From: Saccoglossus kowalevskii
Lineage: Eukaryota; Hemichordata; Enteropneusta; Harrimaniidae
DNA: 21,817 nucleotides
NCBI RefSeq assembly: GCF_000003605.2
Contig: NW_003126883.1
Coordinates: 679,478 to 701,294, forward strand
Reading direction: 5' to 3'
Part shown: positions 9,969 through 19,504 of the stretch, one piece after another
Layout of the letters: every line of letters begins with the position of its first letter
Numbering within the stretch: the stretch's first letter is position 1
The notes under the pieces: generated by a model
What the model was told of the DNA's origin: nothing
What the model saw: only the letters and a program-made list of their open reading frames with translations
The model's database searches: none
Made by a program: the position numbers and the translations under genes

Positions 9969-10952
9969 GTTTTTTTGGGGGGTTGAGTTAATTCATTTAA
10001 TTAACTGGCAATAAATCGAATCGATGTTTGACATTTTTTTTTCATTAATACAAAAACAAAAACAGGGTCAAAGTCGCTCATGTTAATTATGTATATATTT
10101 ACAGTATTATAATTTTTCTAGGTATTTAATTATGTTTTCCCATTTGTTAACAAATATTTCGTGTTTCCTATATTGTTCTGCGATCGATTTTCTAGGTCAA
10201 AGGTTTGTTTTACTCTTTCAATAAATAAGTTTAAGTTCGGTTTAGAATCATTAAACCTCGTAATATATAATTCATATTTTCCAAGTAGAATTAAGTGCTT
10301 CCACAGGGCTTGAAAGTTACTTTTGCCACCAGAATTAAAGATTACCTCTTTTTTTTTTACAAATATTGATATTTTCGGCACATATATTTATCCAAAATAT
10401 TTAAATTTTTTGCCAGAATTTCTGGCTTTCTTCACATTCCCACAGCAAGTGTTCCTAATCTTCGTTTAGGTCACAGTTGTTGCATCTGTCGTCGTTAATT
10501 TTCTTATTTTTGTATAGAAAAACATTTGTGGCAAGAATTTGATGCAAAATTTTATACTGAAACCCGCGCATTTTTTCGTTGATTGTTATCTGTTTAATTT
10601 GGTTCCAGGCTTCCTGTCAGTCAACATCATCTGTATATGTTTACTAGCAAATGTGCTTAATGCAGTGGCCTTCTCAAATTTTGAATTTCTTAAAACATTG
10701 TAGTAGCCATTACATTTTAATTTGCTATATCGCTTATAGTTTTCGCAAATAGGTCTCGTCTCTTTTGGCGACGTACGCCGTTTTAATGCAGATTTCCATT
10801 CTGTAGGGGTTGCGGACGTTAAGCCATAATATTTAATAAAATCTGATTTGATATTAAATTTAGTCCGGAACTGATTGAATGACAAAACCTCCCCATTCTC
10901 AACAGTCAAGTCACCTACGTACTTCACCCCGTGGTCAAACCAATTGCGGTAC
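9969..10952 (-). mobile_element. 5'-truncated L1/Tx1-like LINE, ORF2 C-terminus, pseudogenised
   Basis: On the minus strand the insert opens directly in ORF2 with YRNWFDHGVKYVGDL, then FNQFRTKFNIKSDFIKYYGL (about 10952-10810). These are hallmarks of the region after reverse transcriptase in L1/Tx1-type LINEs. After a frameshift near 10615 come MRGFQYKILHQILATNVFLY and a CCHC-type motif, C-x2-C with H-x4-C after DRCNNC (complement of 10434-10483). A second frameshift leads to the final segment LILLGKYELYITRF and PNLNLFIERVK (10381-10130). Stops interrupt the CCHC block and the stretch after it. The 3' end shows CCCCCC followed by seven A residues (complement of 9982-9970), a short tail. A perfect 14 bp duplication flanks the insert. 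Reverse transcriptase and endonuclease are absent, as expected for 5' truncation during target-primed reverse transcription. Confidence 0.88.
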
Positions 10953-10966
10953 TGGAATGGTTTATT
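10953..10966. repeat. Right target-site duplication of the L1/Tx1-like insertion
   Basis: This second copy of TGGAATGGTTTATT is followed by TATTATATGG, which continues the copy B sequence exactly where copy A continues after its single site. Confidence 0.88.
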
Positions 10967-11087
10967 TATTATATGGTACCAAAAATACAAAATGATTTAT
11001 CGTCTGCAATTGACGACAAATCAAACAACCCTTTCTCCACAAACCCTCCCTCAAAATATACAATGTACGTGATATAGCGCCCTTTTT

Positions 11088-11252
11088 GTGGTAGGTAACG
11101 ATAAAATAGCACCACCTTTCAGTGAAACGACACTGAGGGTAGAACGCACGCGTTCCAGATTGTTAAGTGGTTATTTGGAATTTGAAATCTTGACCTCAGT
11201 TGAGTTGTCCTCTGTTTAGGTCAATTCAACTAAGTCGCGTCATTCGAATTAT
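11088..11252. other. 165 bp block present in copy B and missing from copy A
   Basis: Copy A runs from CGCCCTTTTTT straight into AGCTTAAATAACGTG (near 5660-5690). Copy B has about 165 extra bases between CGCCCTTTTT and AGCTCAGAAAACGTG. The block contains the small perfect hairpin TCAGTG/CACTGA and an inverted pair TTGACCT/AGGTCAA. No target-site duplication is visible, so an insertion in B or a deletion in A is equally possible. Confidence 0.65.
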
Positions 11253-11564
11253 TAGCTCAGAAAACGTGAAATTATTCAACACACAATTTACTGGTAATAT
11301 GTCTGAGCCAGTGAGCAAAATAATTTGTGAATAACATTATATGTATATAAAGCAATATAAATATAATATAAGTGTGTGTGAAAATTATATGTATATAATA
11401 TTGTTGTCTTTTTTTGCAAAACTAAATTGGCCATGAATACACATGAAATAATAAATAGGCCATTAGGTAGACAAACATTAGTACGGCAATTACACTACCA
11501 TATTCGCCTATATTTAAGCTTTCAGATGGTGTTTATGTTATATTAACCTGCTCAGTAAACACAG

Positions 11565-12278
11565 GAAAATGTTTAATTTCGTTCCCTCTATTGCCACCTT
11601 ACGCATGATACATCAATCAGTTATACAAATTAAGTTACCACTGTGCAAAAAATGTCATGTTAATAAATTTACGAGTTATGTCGCGGCAAACACAGTTTTT
11701 GAAATATCTAGATTGAAAATAATGAAGTTTAACATTAATAACACACTAAATAAACAGTAATTTAACATATGTTTCCTTCTAAATCCATAAATACGCAATC
11801 TGCCCAAACCAGTCATCTGCAGGACAACCCTGAGCTGGCAATCAGTGCCATTCAGTGATGCATTTGCTGTTTCATTTACATATGGGTTACCTTGAACAGG
11901 TGCCTCAGGATTGTATAATATTCAAGAGTTGTATATGCACCATCCCAATAACACACCAGTTAAAGGAATTATTATCTTATGACCTTGAAAATAATTGACC
12001 TTGAGATCTACCACAGCTGACAATGATTCATAACCCGCTTATCGTGGCAATCAATGTTTAGCCACTCTATCGAGCTTTTAATTTTTGGTGCCAAAATAAA
12101 TTTATTATTGACTTAATTTTTCCACCTGACTTGTTTTTAGATATTTTGAGATCTGATTTGTCGAAATACAATCGATCTTTGAGCTACAGCAGAAGCAAAC
12201 TTGCATCTGTATGCGCGAACACATTGAGTATGCAAGTGATATCAATTTGCGAATAGAGAACTACTAGCATACATTTCA
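11565..12278. other. AT-rich sequence after copy B, no recognisable gene
   Basis: A 63-codon ATG-initiated frame (11569-11760) begins right after the repeat edge and matches nothing I know. Two exact TGACCTTGA motifs lie at 11980-11988 and 11996-12004. No other structure is visible. Confidence 0.5.
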
Positions 12279-12279
12279 C

Positions 12280-12344
12280 GTAACCATAACCATATTAGGT
12301 GGCCCACATAACCATAATGTAACCATAACCATATTAGGTGGCCC
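12280..12344. repeat. 26 bp exact repeat pair, GTAACCATAACCATATTAGG type
   Basis: The same 26 bases occur at 12280-12305 and 12319-12344, a 39 bp offset. The 13 bp between them contain a partial further copy (ATAACCATAAT). This looks like a short minisatellite. Confidence 0.8.
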
Positions 12345-12474
12345 TACTTTCTAACTGGCTGGAATGGCGTCACAATGTTTCTGAAGTCTATGCCTACAGC
12401 CGCGTCATATATGGGCTCATACCACTAATTGAATTTCCATAGACGACAATGTTAACATATGACGAGATTGCTAT

Positions 12475-12744
12475 ATGAAAATGACGAAGAAAGTTGAAAA
12501 TATGGCTCAAAAATGGGAAATCAACATGCCAGTAATCAACCATATGAAAAAAACTAACATGTTGGCCAGCTCAAACTCTTGCAAATCTCAGGTAAACAAG
12601 ACACACCTACTGTATTTGGATTGCACCAAGAGAAATCACTGGAAAAACACCAAGATTAGAACATCCATTAACACACAGAATAAACCCACAGGTACACAGA
12701 CGCTAAGTAGTAAACAAAAGACCACATGTTGGTCTCACCTCTGA
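12475..12744 (+). CDS. Unidentified 89-codon lysine- and threonine-rich ORF
   Basis: It starts at ATG (MKMTKKVENMAQKW) and ends in TGA at 12742-12744. It is rich in Lys, Asn, Thr and Ser, as expected from AT-rich and AC-rich DNA, with no motif, signal peptide or membrane segment. It lies about 115 bp upstream of the DIRS-type remnant on the same strand, but nothing ties it to that element. It is probably a chance frame. Confidence 0.15.
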   Translation: MKMTKKVENMAQKWEINMPVINHMKKTNMLASSNSCKSQVNKTHLLYLDCTKRNHWKNTKIRTSINTQNKPTGTQTLSSKQKTTCWSHL

Positions 12745-12858
12745 CCCAGGTGATTACGCCCTCAAACAGGGAGCACCTGAGAAAAATAATATTTAAAAAA
12801 TTTCATTGGTTCTTGCTGGGCATTTAAATTGGGCTACGAGCAGCCATTGGTTAATTAG

Positions 12859-13174
12859 TGGCATGAGACCTATATGCAACTTGTTATTGATGCTAGCGGC
12901 ATAGGACATGATGACTTATTTCGCGGTCACTGGTTTCAGGAACGCTGGCCCTCTAGCCTCACATTGGATGCCACCCAACTCTCCATCGCTTATGTAGTTG
13001 ATATGTTGTCTAGTTATTTCTGCTGCATCACACAACTTTATGTTCCAGGATGAACACATCCCTGGTAAACTTAATATCATAGCTGACTCCCTATCTCGAT
13101 TGCATGCTCAGCAGTTCCGGGAAGCAGCAGAAGCTTTGTCCTGTCATACACCCCCCAGTGTAATGTTCAACTGA
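12859..13174 (+). mobile_element. DIRS-type retrotransposon remnant, RNase H domain with internal deletion
   Basis: The first half reads WHETYMQLVIDASG, then GHWFQERWPSSLT and QLSIAY (12859-12990). This corresponds to the start of the DIRS-type RNase H domain, with the TDAS catalytic block (here IDAS) and the GHWF block. A second frame reads SAASHNFMFQDEHIPGK and then NIIADSLSRL and QQFREAAEAL (about 13017-13174). This is the HIPG-x-x-N-x-x-ADxLSR block that ends the domain and is typical of DIRS elements. The WG-LW and DN catalytic blocks between the halves are missing and the frame changes, which indicates a deletion. No tyrosine recombinase, methyltransferase-like domain or terminal repeats are visible nearby. 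Confidence 0.8.
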
Positions 13175-14148
13175 GCAATACAATAACTGCCCACATTTGC
13201 TTATAACATTTGACATCCCAAGACGGCTGTGGGCATTCCTACGAATTTTTGACTATTGTTCGACCTCTTGTTTGAATCTGCATTTCTAACATACTTCTTC
13301 ATTTTTCTTCGCTGCACCGAATTTACCTGTACAACTAAAGCCTCAACCTCTTCATCATAACATGATTAGCCATGTTTCATTATGGCTTCGGCCTTCGACT
13401 TTTCATTCGGACCCCCGAACACCTGTTGCCATGCATTTCAGAAATTTACCCACCTCGTGACAACTTATGAGCTAAAGATAAAATACTCATAAGGTAAGCA
13501 CGCTACCAGAGATTTATATTATTAGACCTTAGAAGATAAGCTCCAAGCTCCAATATGCGAAGTAGCCCCACAAAGGCCCCACCCCAGATTTTACGTCAAA
13601 ATACCCAAGTTTGAAGATACACTAACTAGCTGCTAATCCAGCATTCACATGTTTGTCTCTCCAGCAATCATGATAAGTTAATTTAGGCCACTTGCAGTTC
13701 TGATTAATTGGTTGATCAGCTTCACTGAACTAGCCAATCATCATGCAGTACACATGTCACTCGAGGTTTATTGTTTTGCTATTGACTTTGTCCAGTTCAT
13801 TCAGTATTTAGTCACACTTCATTCCTTGATGTACGTTATCCCAGCACATTCCCCTGCAATCATCATATGTCCCTCCAGTTAGTGTAATAGCAAGACAGGC
13901 TGACGATTACATCCTGCCCCCCTCAATGGACCGATACCAGCTTCCAGTGCCACCCCGTACAATTCATGCCCAATTTTAGTTTATTAATGTATTTGTTTTA
14001 AGTTAATGTAATGATTACGTCGTTAACGTTTTCCCTACGTCTGCTAAAACGTGTATTTTCAAATAGTATTTAACTGGCTTTCTACACTTGTTTCTAATTA
14101 TGAGCAGGGGATACAAAAAGGCAGAGGATACAAATCCCTCCTTTTCTA
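13175..14148. other. Sequence after the DIRS remnant, no recognisable gene
   Basis: Base composition is slightly higher in C than elsewhere, with pyrimidine-rich stretches near 13300-13420 and 13850-13960. Some of it may belong to the same element, but no frame or terminal repeat supports this. Confidence 0.5.
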
Positions 14149-15265
14149 TTAGCAAAATAAAAGAAAAATTGTCTTCACTAAAAGTATTTCTAGAGTTTTG
14201 ATAGAAGAGAATCTACACATGATGGATAATGAAAGTCGTCTATGACAGTGATTTACATCGATAATATTAATGGTCGCTTCATTTAGTTTTATTAAAAAAT
14301 TATATGTACCCGAATGAGTAACCAAAATGTTATCCTCTAATAGAATATGTAAACTATAGAACTCAATTTTTAAGAGATTGAAACATGCATTTGTGGTTAT
14401 ATGAGATGAAGATCCCACCGATATATAGTGAAATATTACAATGTCAAAATAAATGATTGATGTTGTCCAAGAGGATTTTTTTTAAATCTGAAAAATTCCT
14501 CGTTAATTTTTAGTCGCCTTACTGTCTTTGTGTTTCTGTATATAAATTAATTTAATAGCAATAACTCTATTTCTGCTGACGCACAACAAATCAATAAATA
14601 AAACGTTTGATTAGTTATGATTACAATTACTATTTATTTGGTTTCCAGTGTATCCTGATATATTCACAAGAATCAAATTAGTCACATATTTTATAATTGT
14701 TGAGGTTCATTACAATCGAGCAAAACTGTAAAGCATTTGTAGATGCAAATGTTTCGATTGCAACATCTGTCAAAGTGCAGTCAACATTAATTAGTGTGAA
14801 ATACAAACCAATCAATCATTTGATTATTACTTATAGAACACCTGTGTTATTTACATAAGTGTATATTCAAATGTGAAAACATATACCTAGTACATTTAGC
14901 GATATGACTTGCCGTCTGTATTTATTGAAACACTAATGTGAAAATGAGGACAGTGTCAGTGATAATAGGACAATCTTTAGCATCTACCCCATTATTATTT
15001 ATTTTTAACAGAATGTTTTTAAACCGTATAACAAGGCTTTCTTTCAAAAATGTCATGATATAACAAGGTAACTATTGAGTAAACAAATATCACTGAAAAA
15101 TGACAGCATCTGCTACAATGAAAAAATAACTTGATGTACATCAATGTCTCATGAAATTCTATGTAAGTGTAAACGAAATCCATGCATGCCAGTATCTGAA
15201 AAGCAGAAATGACGGATGGTCATACAAAAATGGCAAATAGATGACCAGATATTTTTTTCGCTAAA
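14149..15265. other. AT-rich sequence without a supported gene
   Basis: A minus-strand frame of 89 codons (14418-14149) lacks an ATG at its head and shows no known domain. The remainder has only short frames. Confidence 0.5.
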
Positions 15266-15466
15266 ATGGTTGACAACATGTACGTTTTTTACATATGTGT
15301 AAAGTTCGAATCGGTTCAGGCTTTTGTGAAGTCATTAAGGTTAACCTATTACGTTTTTGGGGAAATAAAAAACAAATTCTGTTTAACTACAAAGCAAAAG
15401 AATGAATTACACGCTGAAGAAGTTGATGAGCAGATAATCATAAGTATGAAAAATTTTGCTTGGTAA
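15266..15466 (+). CDS. Unidentified 66-codon ORF
   Basis: The ATG lies in a favourable animal context (CTAAAATGG, A at -3 and G at +4). The product begins MVDNMYVFYICVKFESVQAF and ends with an acidic stretch, HAEEVDEQIIISMKNFAW. No family is recognised, and no exon, promoter or poly(A) evidence supports it. It may be a small peptide gene or chance. Confidence 0.15.
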   Translation: MVDNMYVFYICVKFESVQAFVKSLRLTYYVFGEIKNKFCLTTKQKNELHAEEVDEQIIISMKNFAW

Positions 15467-16716
15467 ACAATATTGACATCGGGACTAAACATTTGTGTTG
15501 AGTTTATTCTTCCCATATTCTAATCACATTTCTGACTTCTCCGTTTCGTTCAGTTGTAAGTAACACTGTCTTAAACTGTAAAACAAAAAGTAATGATTTT
15601 ATTAAACCAAGGAGTGAAACATAAATATAGTAGGAATGTGTTTGCGCTTAGAATTGTGTCAAGGTACATATGCTTCGCAGTTACACATAACAAATTATGT
15701 CAATATATGTATAAAAATAACCAGGTTCCCCACAATCTGACTAGTACTAGATATTAGTGAAACATAATTCCTGAACAGATACTCATAAATGAACGTCACA
15801 GCATTTGTACATCAGGGGTTGTGCTTTGGTAATTGGTTGGTTTTTATAATTCTGACTTCTAAAGCAAATTATGAACATGTGAACAGATAATGACCAATTA
15901 TGACTTGTTAAGCAAATTATTCAAGACTGTGTGTTTTGATCGGCTGTACAGCAACAAGGCAGAGGTAAACAAAAACATGAACTTGATGGCCACTTGAGCT
16001 ATTTCTTAAGTTAGATATATTATAATAACATACTCTACAGTATCTTAAAGTTGAGGCATGTATACCCCATAAGATGGATTTGTACTGAATAAAACTGTAT
16101 TTACACCTGTACTACAATGACGTGCCATGTTGGTTATGTAATGGCAAAGCTAAGTGTCATTTGCAGGTAAAGGTTTAGTCTGATAACAAATGTGTAATAG
16201 TGTTTCCACCGTGGCAGTCTTGTTTTTATGGTGGACAATAAGTCCTAGCAGCTTCATGATCCTGGCTCCTACACATTAAAGCTGAAATGTCACAAACATA
16301 AGACGTTAACTTGGAATACATGTGCTGCTCACTCAATTGTGATAAGTAGTATGTCTACAATTACAAAATTATGTTTAAAAAATGCCCATAGCAAGATATT
16401 TCAACGGCACTGTGACTAGTCTTTTTAATGAGCATAGTTACAGCTTGCGTATCTGAGCATATAACATCTTGTTTTGCCACAGCGGCCTCAATTGTAATCT
16501 TCTGTGTGATTATATACACTGTAAATACACTGATGGGCAAAGTCAAACACCCAACCAAAATCCTAATCATGTGATATAAGGCTATTTGACTGAATGAAAA
16601 AGTTCAATGTTCCTGAACAAGAAGTCCTCCCACTTTTAACGATGATGCATGGGACAAGGTTCCTGCAAGCGACTTTAGCCTTTTTCAAGATTAATGTTAT
16701 GTTCAGTTTGTCCTCT

Positions 16717-16717
<1 letters not shown>
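15467..16717. other. AT-rich sequence without a recognisable gene
   Basis: Only short frames and no known element are visible. A minus-strand frame of 69 codons (16570-16361) is unremarkable. Confidence 0.55.

Positions 16718-16749
<32 letters not shown>
16718..16749. repeat. 32 bp poly(T) tract
   Basis: There are thirty-two uninterrupted T residues. On the minus strand it is a poly(A) run and could be the tail of a retroposed sequence lying above 16750. No polyadenylation signal or flanking duplication supports that, so a simple homopolymer is the safer call. Confidence 0.9.
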
Positions 16750-16751
<2 letters not shown>

Positions 16752-17000
16752 ATTCATGGAGATTATACCTAAAACTTTATCTTGTTCAGGTGATACTACT
16801 TTACTCGAGCTTATAAGAGTTTGTATAATTAATTATTCTTCTTTTGAGTCAGAAAGTCATCAAGATAACTGACAATACAATTATTTCCTTACCTACACAT
16901 CAGTCTTGTGACGCCACTAGGCGGCCTTGTGAAAATGCTGGGGGAATATTTCAATCTAAAGATATTGGTTGCCTGTACCACAAAACTTCTATCCTAGACC

Positions 17001-17273
17001 TTGATATTTAGACGGTCTATTGGCATTCCAATAAGCACGACTTTTCCATCACTTCTAGCAGACATATTCTTGTATTCGATTGAATTTATGCAATGTCTCA
17101 AGTGGAATGAAAATAAACTTGCACAAACATGTACCTTGATCACGAAGGTATTAAGTTTTAATTGTTATAATACAGCAATCCCAAAGTTGAGTGAAATGTG
17201 CGTTACCATATACCACGTTATGCTGATAAAACACGTTATGCTCTTTAAATATGACTTAGGTCCCAAGTCATAA
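17001..17273 (+). mobile_element. Reverse transcriptase fragment (GIP-x-x-T...LLADxFLYS type), catalytic box lost
   Basis: This 90-codon open stretch has no ATG at its head. It reads FRRSIGIPISTTFPSLLADI and then FLYSIEFMQ, matching a reverse transcriptase block widespread in marine invertebrate genomes whose usual form is GIPMGTNCAPLLADLFLYSYE. Next come ENKLAQTCTLITK and VLSFN, then PKLSEMCVTIYHV. In the family the RYIDD catalytic box sits between the KLA region and VLS(L/F)N. Here it is missing, with the frame preserved. I associate this RT type with Penelope-like elements but cannot confirm the clade. Neither the earlier RT fingers nor the 3' domain is detectable nearby. An 11 bp direct repeat CACGTTATGCT lies near the right end (about 17215-17241). 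Confidence 0.7.
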
Positions 17274-18600
17274 TTTGTTTATCCAACATTATATCGCATA
17301 TGATAAATGCGTGTTAGAAAAACTGCTCCAACGGTAATCAGATGGGGAGCGTAATCTTGTGGTGAAATGTATGTTTCCCACAAATATAATGTTTACAAAT
17401 AGTAAGTGCGTACCATGCGCGTATGTTCTTTGTAGCTACATTTAGTTTGTCCTAAGTAATTATTATTTTCTCTACATGGATGTGCATGTATCACTTTGGT
17501 AGATGAGCTAATATCAATGTTTGGTTCATTTAGTAGACGCAAAGCAAATAAGACGAAATCCTGCACCTCCCCCCTTTCAGTCGTGTCCATTAAGTCGAAA
17601 GGAATAAACCAATACAAACAATACAATAGGCACCATTCCTATGAGAAGTAATCAAATATCAAGATTCAGAATCTGATTATGGATTACTTATATTTGAATT
17701 TGAGTGTTCCAGAGAGTTCATCTCATGCACGCAACTCAAATCCTCAACGCATGTATAATTATATTGTGTTCCTAACAAAGGGCGGGGAAAGCATTGCCTG
17801 AGTATACATTATGCAGAATTGAGTCTTCAATGCATATATAAAAGTTTTATGTTAATTGGTTAGAATATTTAGCAGTGTATTTTTCTCGGAAGCAAAATGT
17901 ACCATTGACCTTAACCTTGAAATTCCCTTTTGTAATGTACGTTACGTATTCGATAAATATATATACATTAATACATTGATAGATAAAGCACTGAATTTCT
18001 GAATGAGCATGGTCATTAATTTTGTGTCATACGTGTCCAGTAAAGATCTATGAACCGATTTATGAACATTGTGGAAGAGCAAAAAACATCATGCGACATT
18101 AGCCTTGTGTGGATGACTTGGTTCATACAATTGTGTCTAAAACGATATTTCGGTAAGATTTTGTCATCTTTATGTAGTTATATTCAAACAGTGTTTAAAC
18201 TCGTAGCTATTGCCACTTTACCTTGGAACATCCGGCAGTACTTCAGCACCAAAGCCTGAATCCGCTATAGAATCGTCGCATATATCAAATAGAGCATATA
18301 TCATGAGTACACACACATTTGTTTATTCGGTAAATAGTTGCCGTAAGTGATATATACAGTCTATGTTATATGAAAAACACTCTGTATAGACAGTCTGGTG
18401 AGGGTAGCTTTATGGTAATGTTACTTAGGTATATTATCAGATATTATCATAGTTGTGAATCAAGTGACACACCAGCGACGTTCAATTTATTGGTAGTATC
18501 CAAAAAGTTGGATGCCTTTAATAGAGAAAACACGATAAATGATAACATGTTTGCACATTACATCGGGAAAGGATTATTTTATCATATATAAAGATGACTC
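17274..18600. other. AT-rich sequence without a supported gene
   Basis: Small ATG-initiated frames occur at 18050-18259 (69 codons) and 18370-18591 (73 codons), with no recognisable domain. A GC-box-like GGGCGGGG lies near 17780. A minus-strand frame at 17626-17393 is also unremarkable. Confidence 0.45.
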
Positions 18601-18632
18601 ATACGACTTATTTACCACTTCCGTGTCACTGA

Positions 18633-18823
18633 GAATGTTCTAGAACCGTACTGTGTCTGGGTGGAATATTCTAGATTTTTTTAAGAAACTGGTTGAATAT
18701 GTAATAGAACACTGTAGGAGGCAATAGAAGGTAATGGAACATTCTAGAATTTGTAGTAAGTTTCAGACTCATTATGTATGCTGATGTAATGGACTATTTA
18801 TAGACAGTGGTGGTATATATAGG
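18633..18823 (+). promoter_or_regulatory. Heat-shock-element cluster with TATA box
   Basis: Three heat-shock elements lie within 120 bp. GAATGTTCTAGAAC (18633-18646) and GAACATTCTAGAAT (18737-18750) are perfect three-unit GAAnnTTCnnGAA sites. GAATATTCTAGA (18664-18675) is a near-perfect third. HSF trimers bind this array in animals. TATATATAGG follows at 18814-18823, 64 bp after the last element, and an initiator-like TTCAGCACTG at 18831-18840. This is the architecture of a heat-inducible promoter pointing right. No heat-shock protein gene or other identifiable frame follows. The region could instead be the U3 part of a solo LTR. TGTCACTG at 18624 could be the LTR start, but I could not find a matching end or target-site duplication. 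Confidence 0.55.
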
Positions 18824-18840
18824 GAAGTTGTTCAGCACTG

Positions 18841-19500
18841 AGATCAGATGGAGATCTTGTTGAATTGTATTGGAGTTTAAGTATCTAGTTATTGGAGTAG
18901 TGGAGTTTTACCGCGTTATTGTACTTGATGTTTGCAGAGTATAATAATACCAGTACCAGTTGAAACCTCATCTGTTGGCTCGTGTTCGTATGTTATCATC
19001 GCCGCCAGGGAAGTCTTTCTGTTACTGTTGCCATTTTGGTATTTGAACCATCACACCTGTTCTATACCAATTACGGTAATATTACGTTGCGTGCGACAAC
19101 AGATTATTATTGTTTAAACAAATCTTGTCATAGAAAACGTAATTTTTACCGACAAGCAATACATTACCGACAAAAAGGATGTTTTTTATTTGCACAATTT
19201 AGTATTCCTACCCACAGAGGTCGCTCTTTCAGTGTCCCCGTTTCTGAGAATAGTTCATTGCATAACATACTAAACTTCTGTAAACTCAAGAATAATACAA
19301 CATTGACAAAAAAATACTCACTTTGACAACAAAAAATACTTACCAAGTCGCATTTAAGGTAATTGTAAAGAAAGTTCTCCTACTGATGTAATTGGTAAAA
19401 ACGTTTCTAGATTATGAATATCACCAATGAAACTTAAACCAACACCAACTTGTAGTGCAACATGTCTAAGAGAAATCAAATACGCTTTTCCAGCTTATTA
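18841..19500. other. Region downstream of the HSE promoter, no recognised gene
   Basis: A 114-codon frame (18982-19326) starts at GTG and shows no known domain. A 60-codon frame on the other strand starts at TTG. A splice-donor-like sequence (GACTTGGTAAG) lies on the minus strand near 19340-19350. Nothing identifies a product. Confidence 0.4.
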
Positions 19501-19504
19501 CGCC

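Larger units (their letters stand above)
8112..11564. repeat. Copy B of the 2.1 kb repeat, interrupted by a LINE insertion
   Basis: This is collinear with copy A (3857-5992) from TACGGATA at the left edge to AAACACAG at the right. It is longer because it carries a 984 bp reverse-orientation LINE at 9969-10952, a 165 bp block at 11088-11252 and several smaller extra stretches, for example around 8680-8770. A 137-codon frame at 8974-9387 begins at GTG and has no ATG start. In copy A the matching DNA is broken by stops and indels not divisible by three, and most differences between the copies there change the amino acid. The repeat is therefore treated as non-coding. Confidence 0.85.

Noticed and set aside
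16563..16872. ORFs running through the poly(T) tract on both strands
   Set aside because: The homopolymer encodes poly-Phe or poly-Lys without stops and artificially lengthens the frames.
18982..19326. 114-codon frame downstream of the heat-shock promoter as its product
   Set aside because: It starts at GTG and has a patchy composition with no domain. Nothing but position links it to the promoter.
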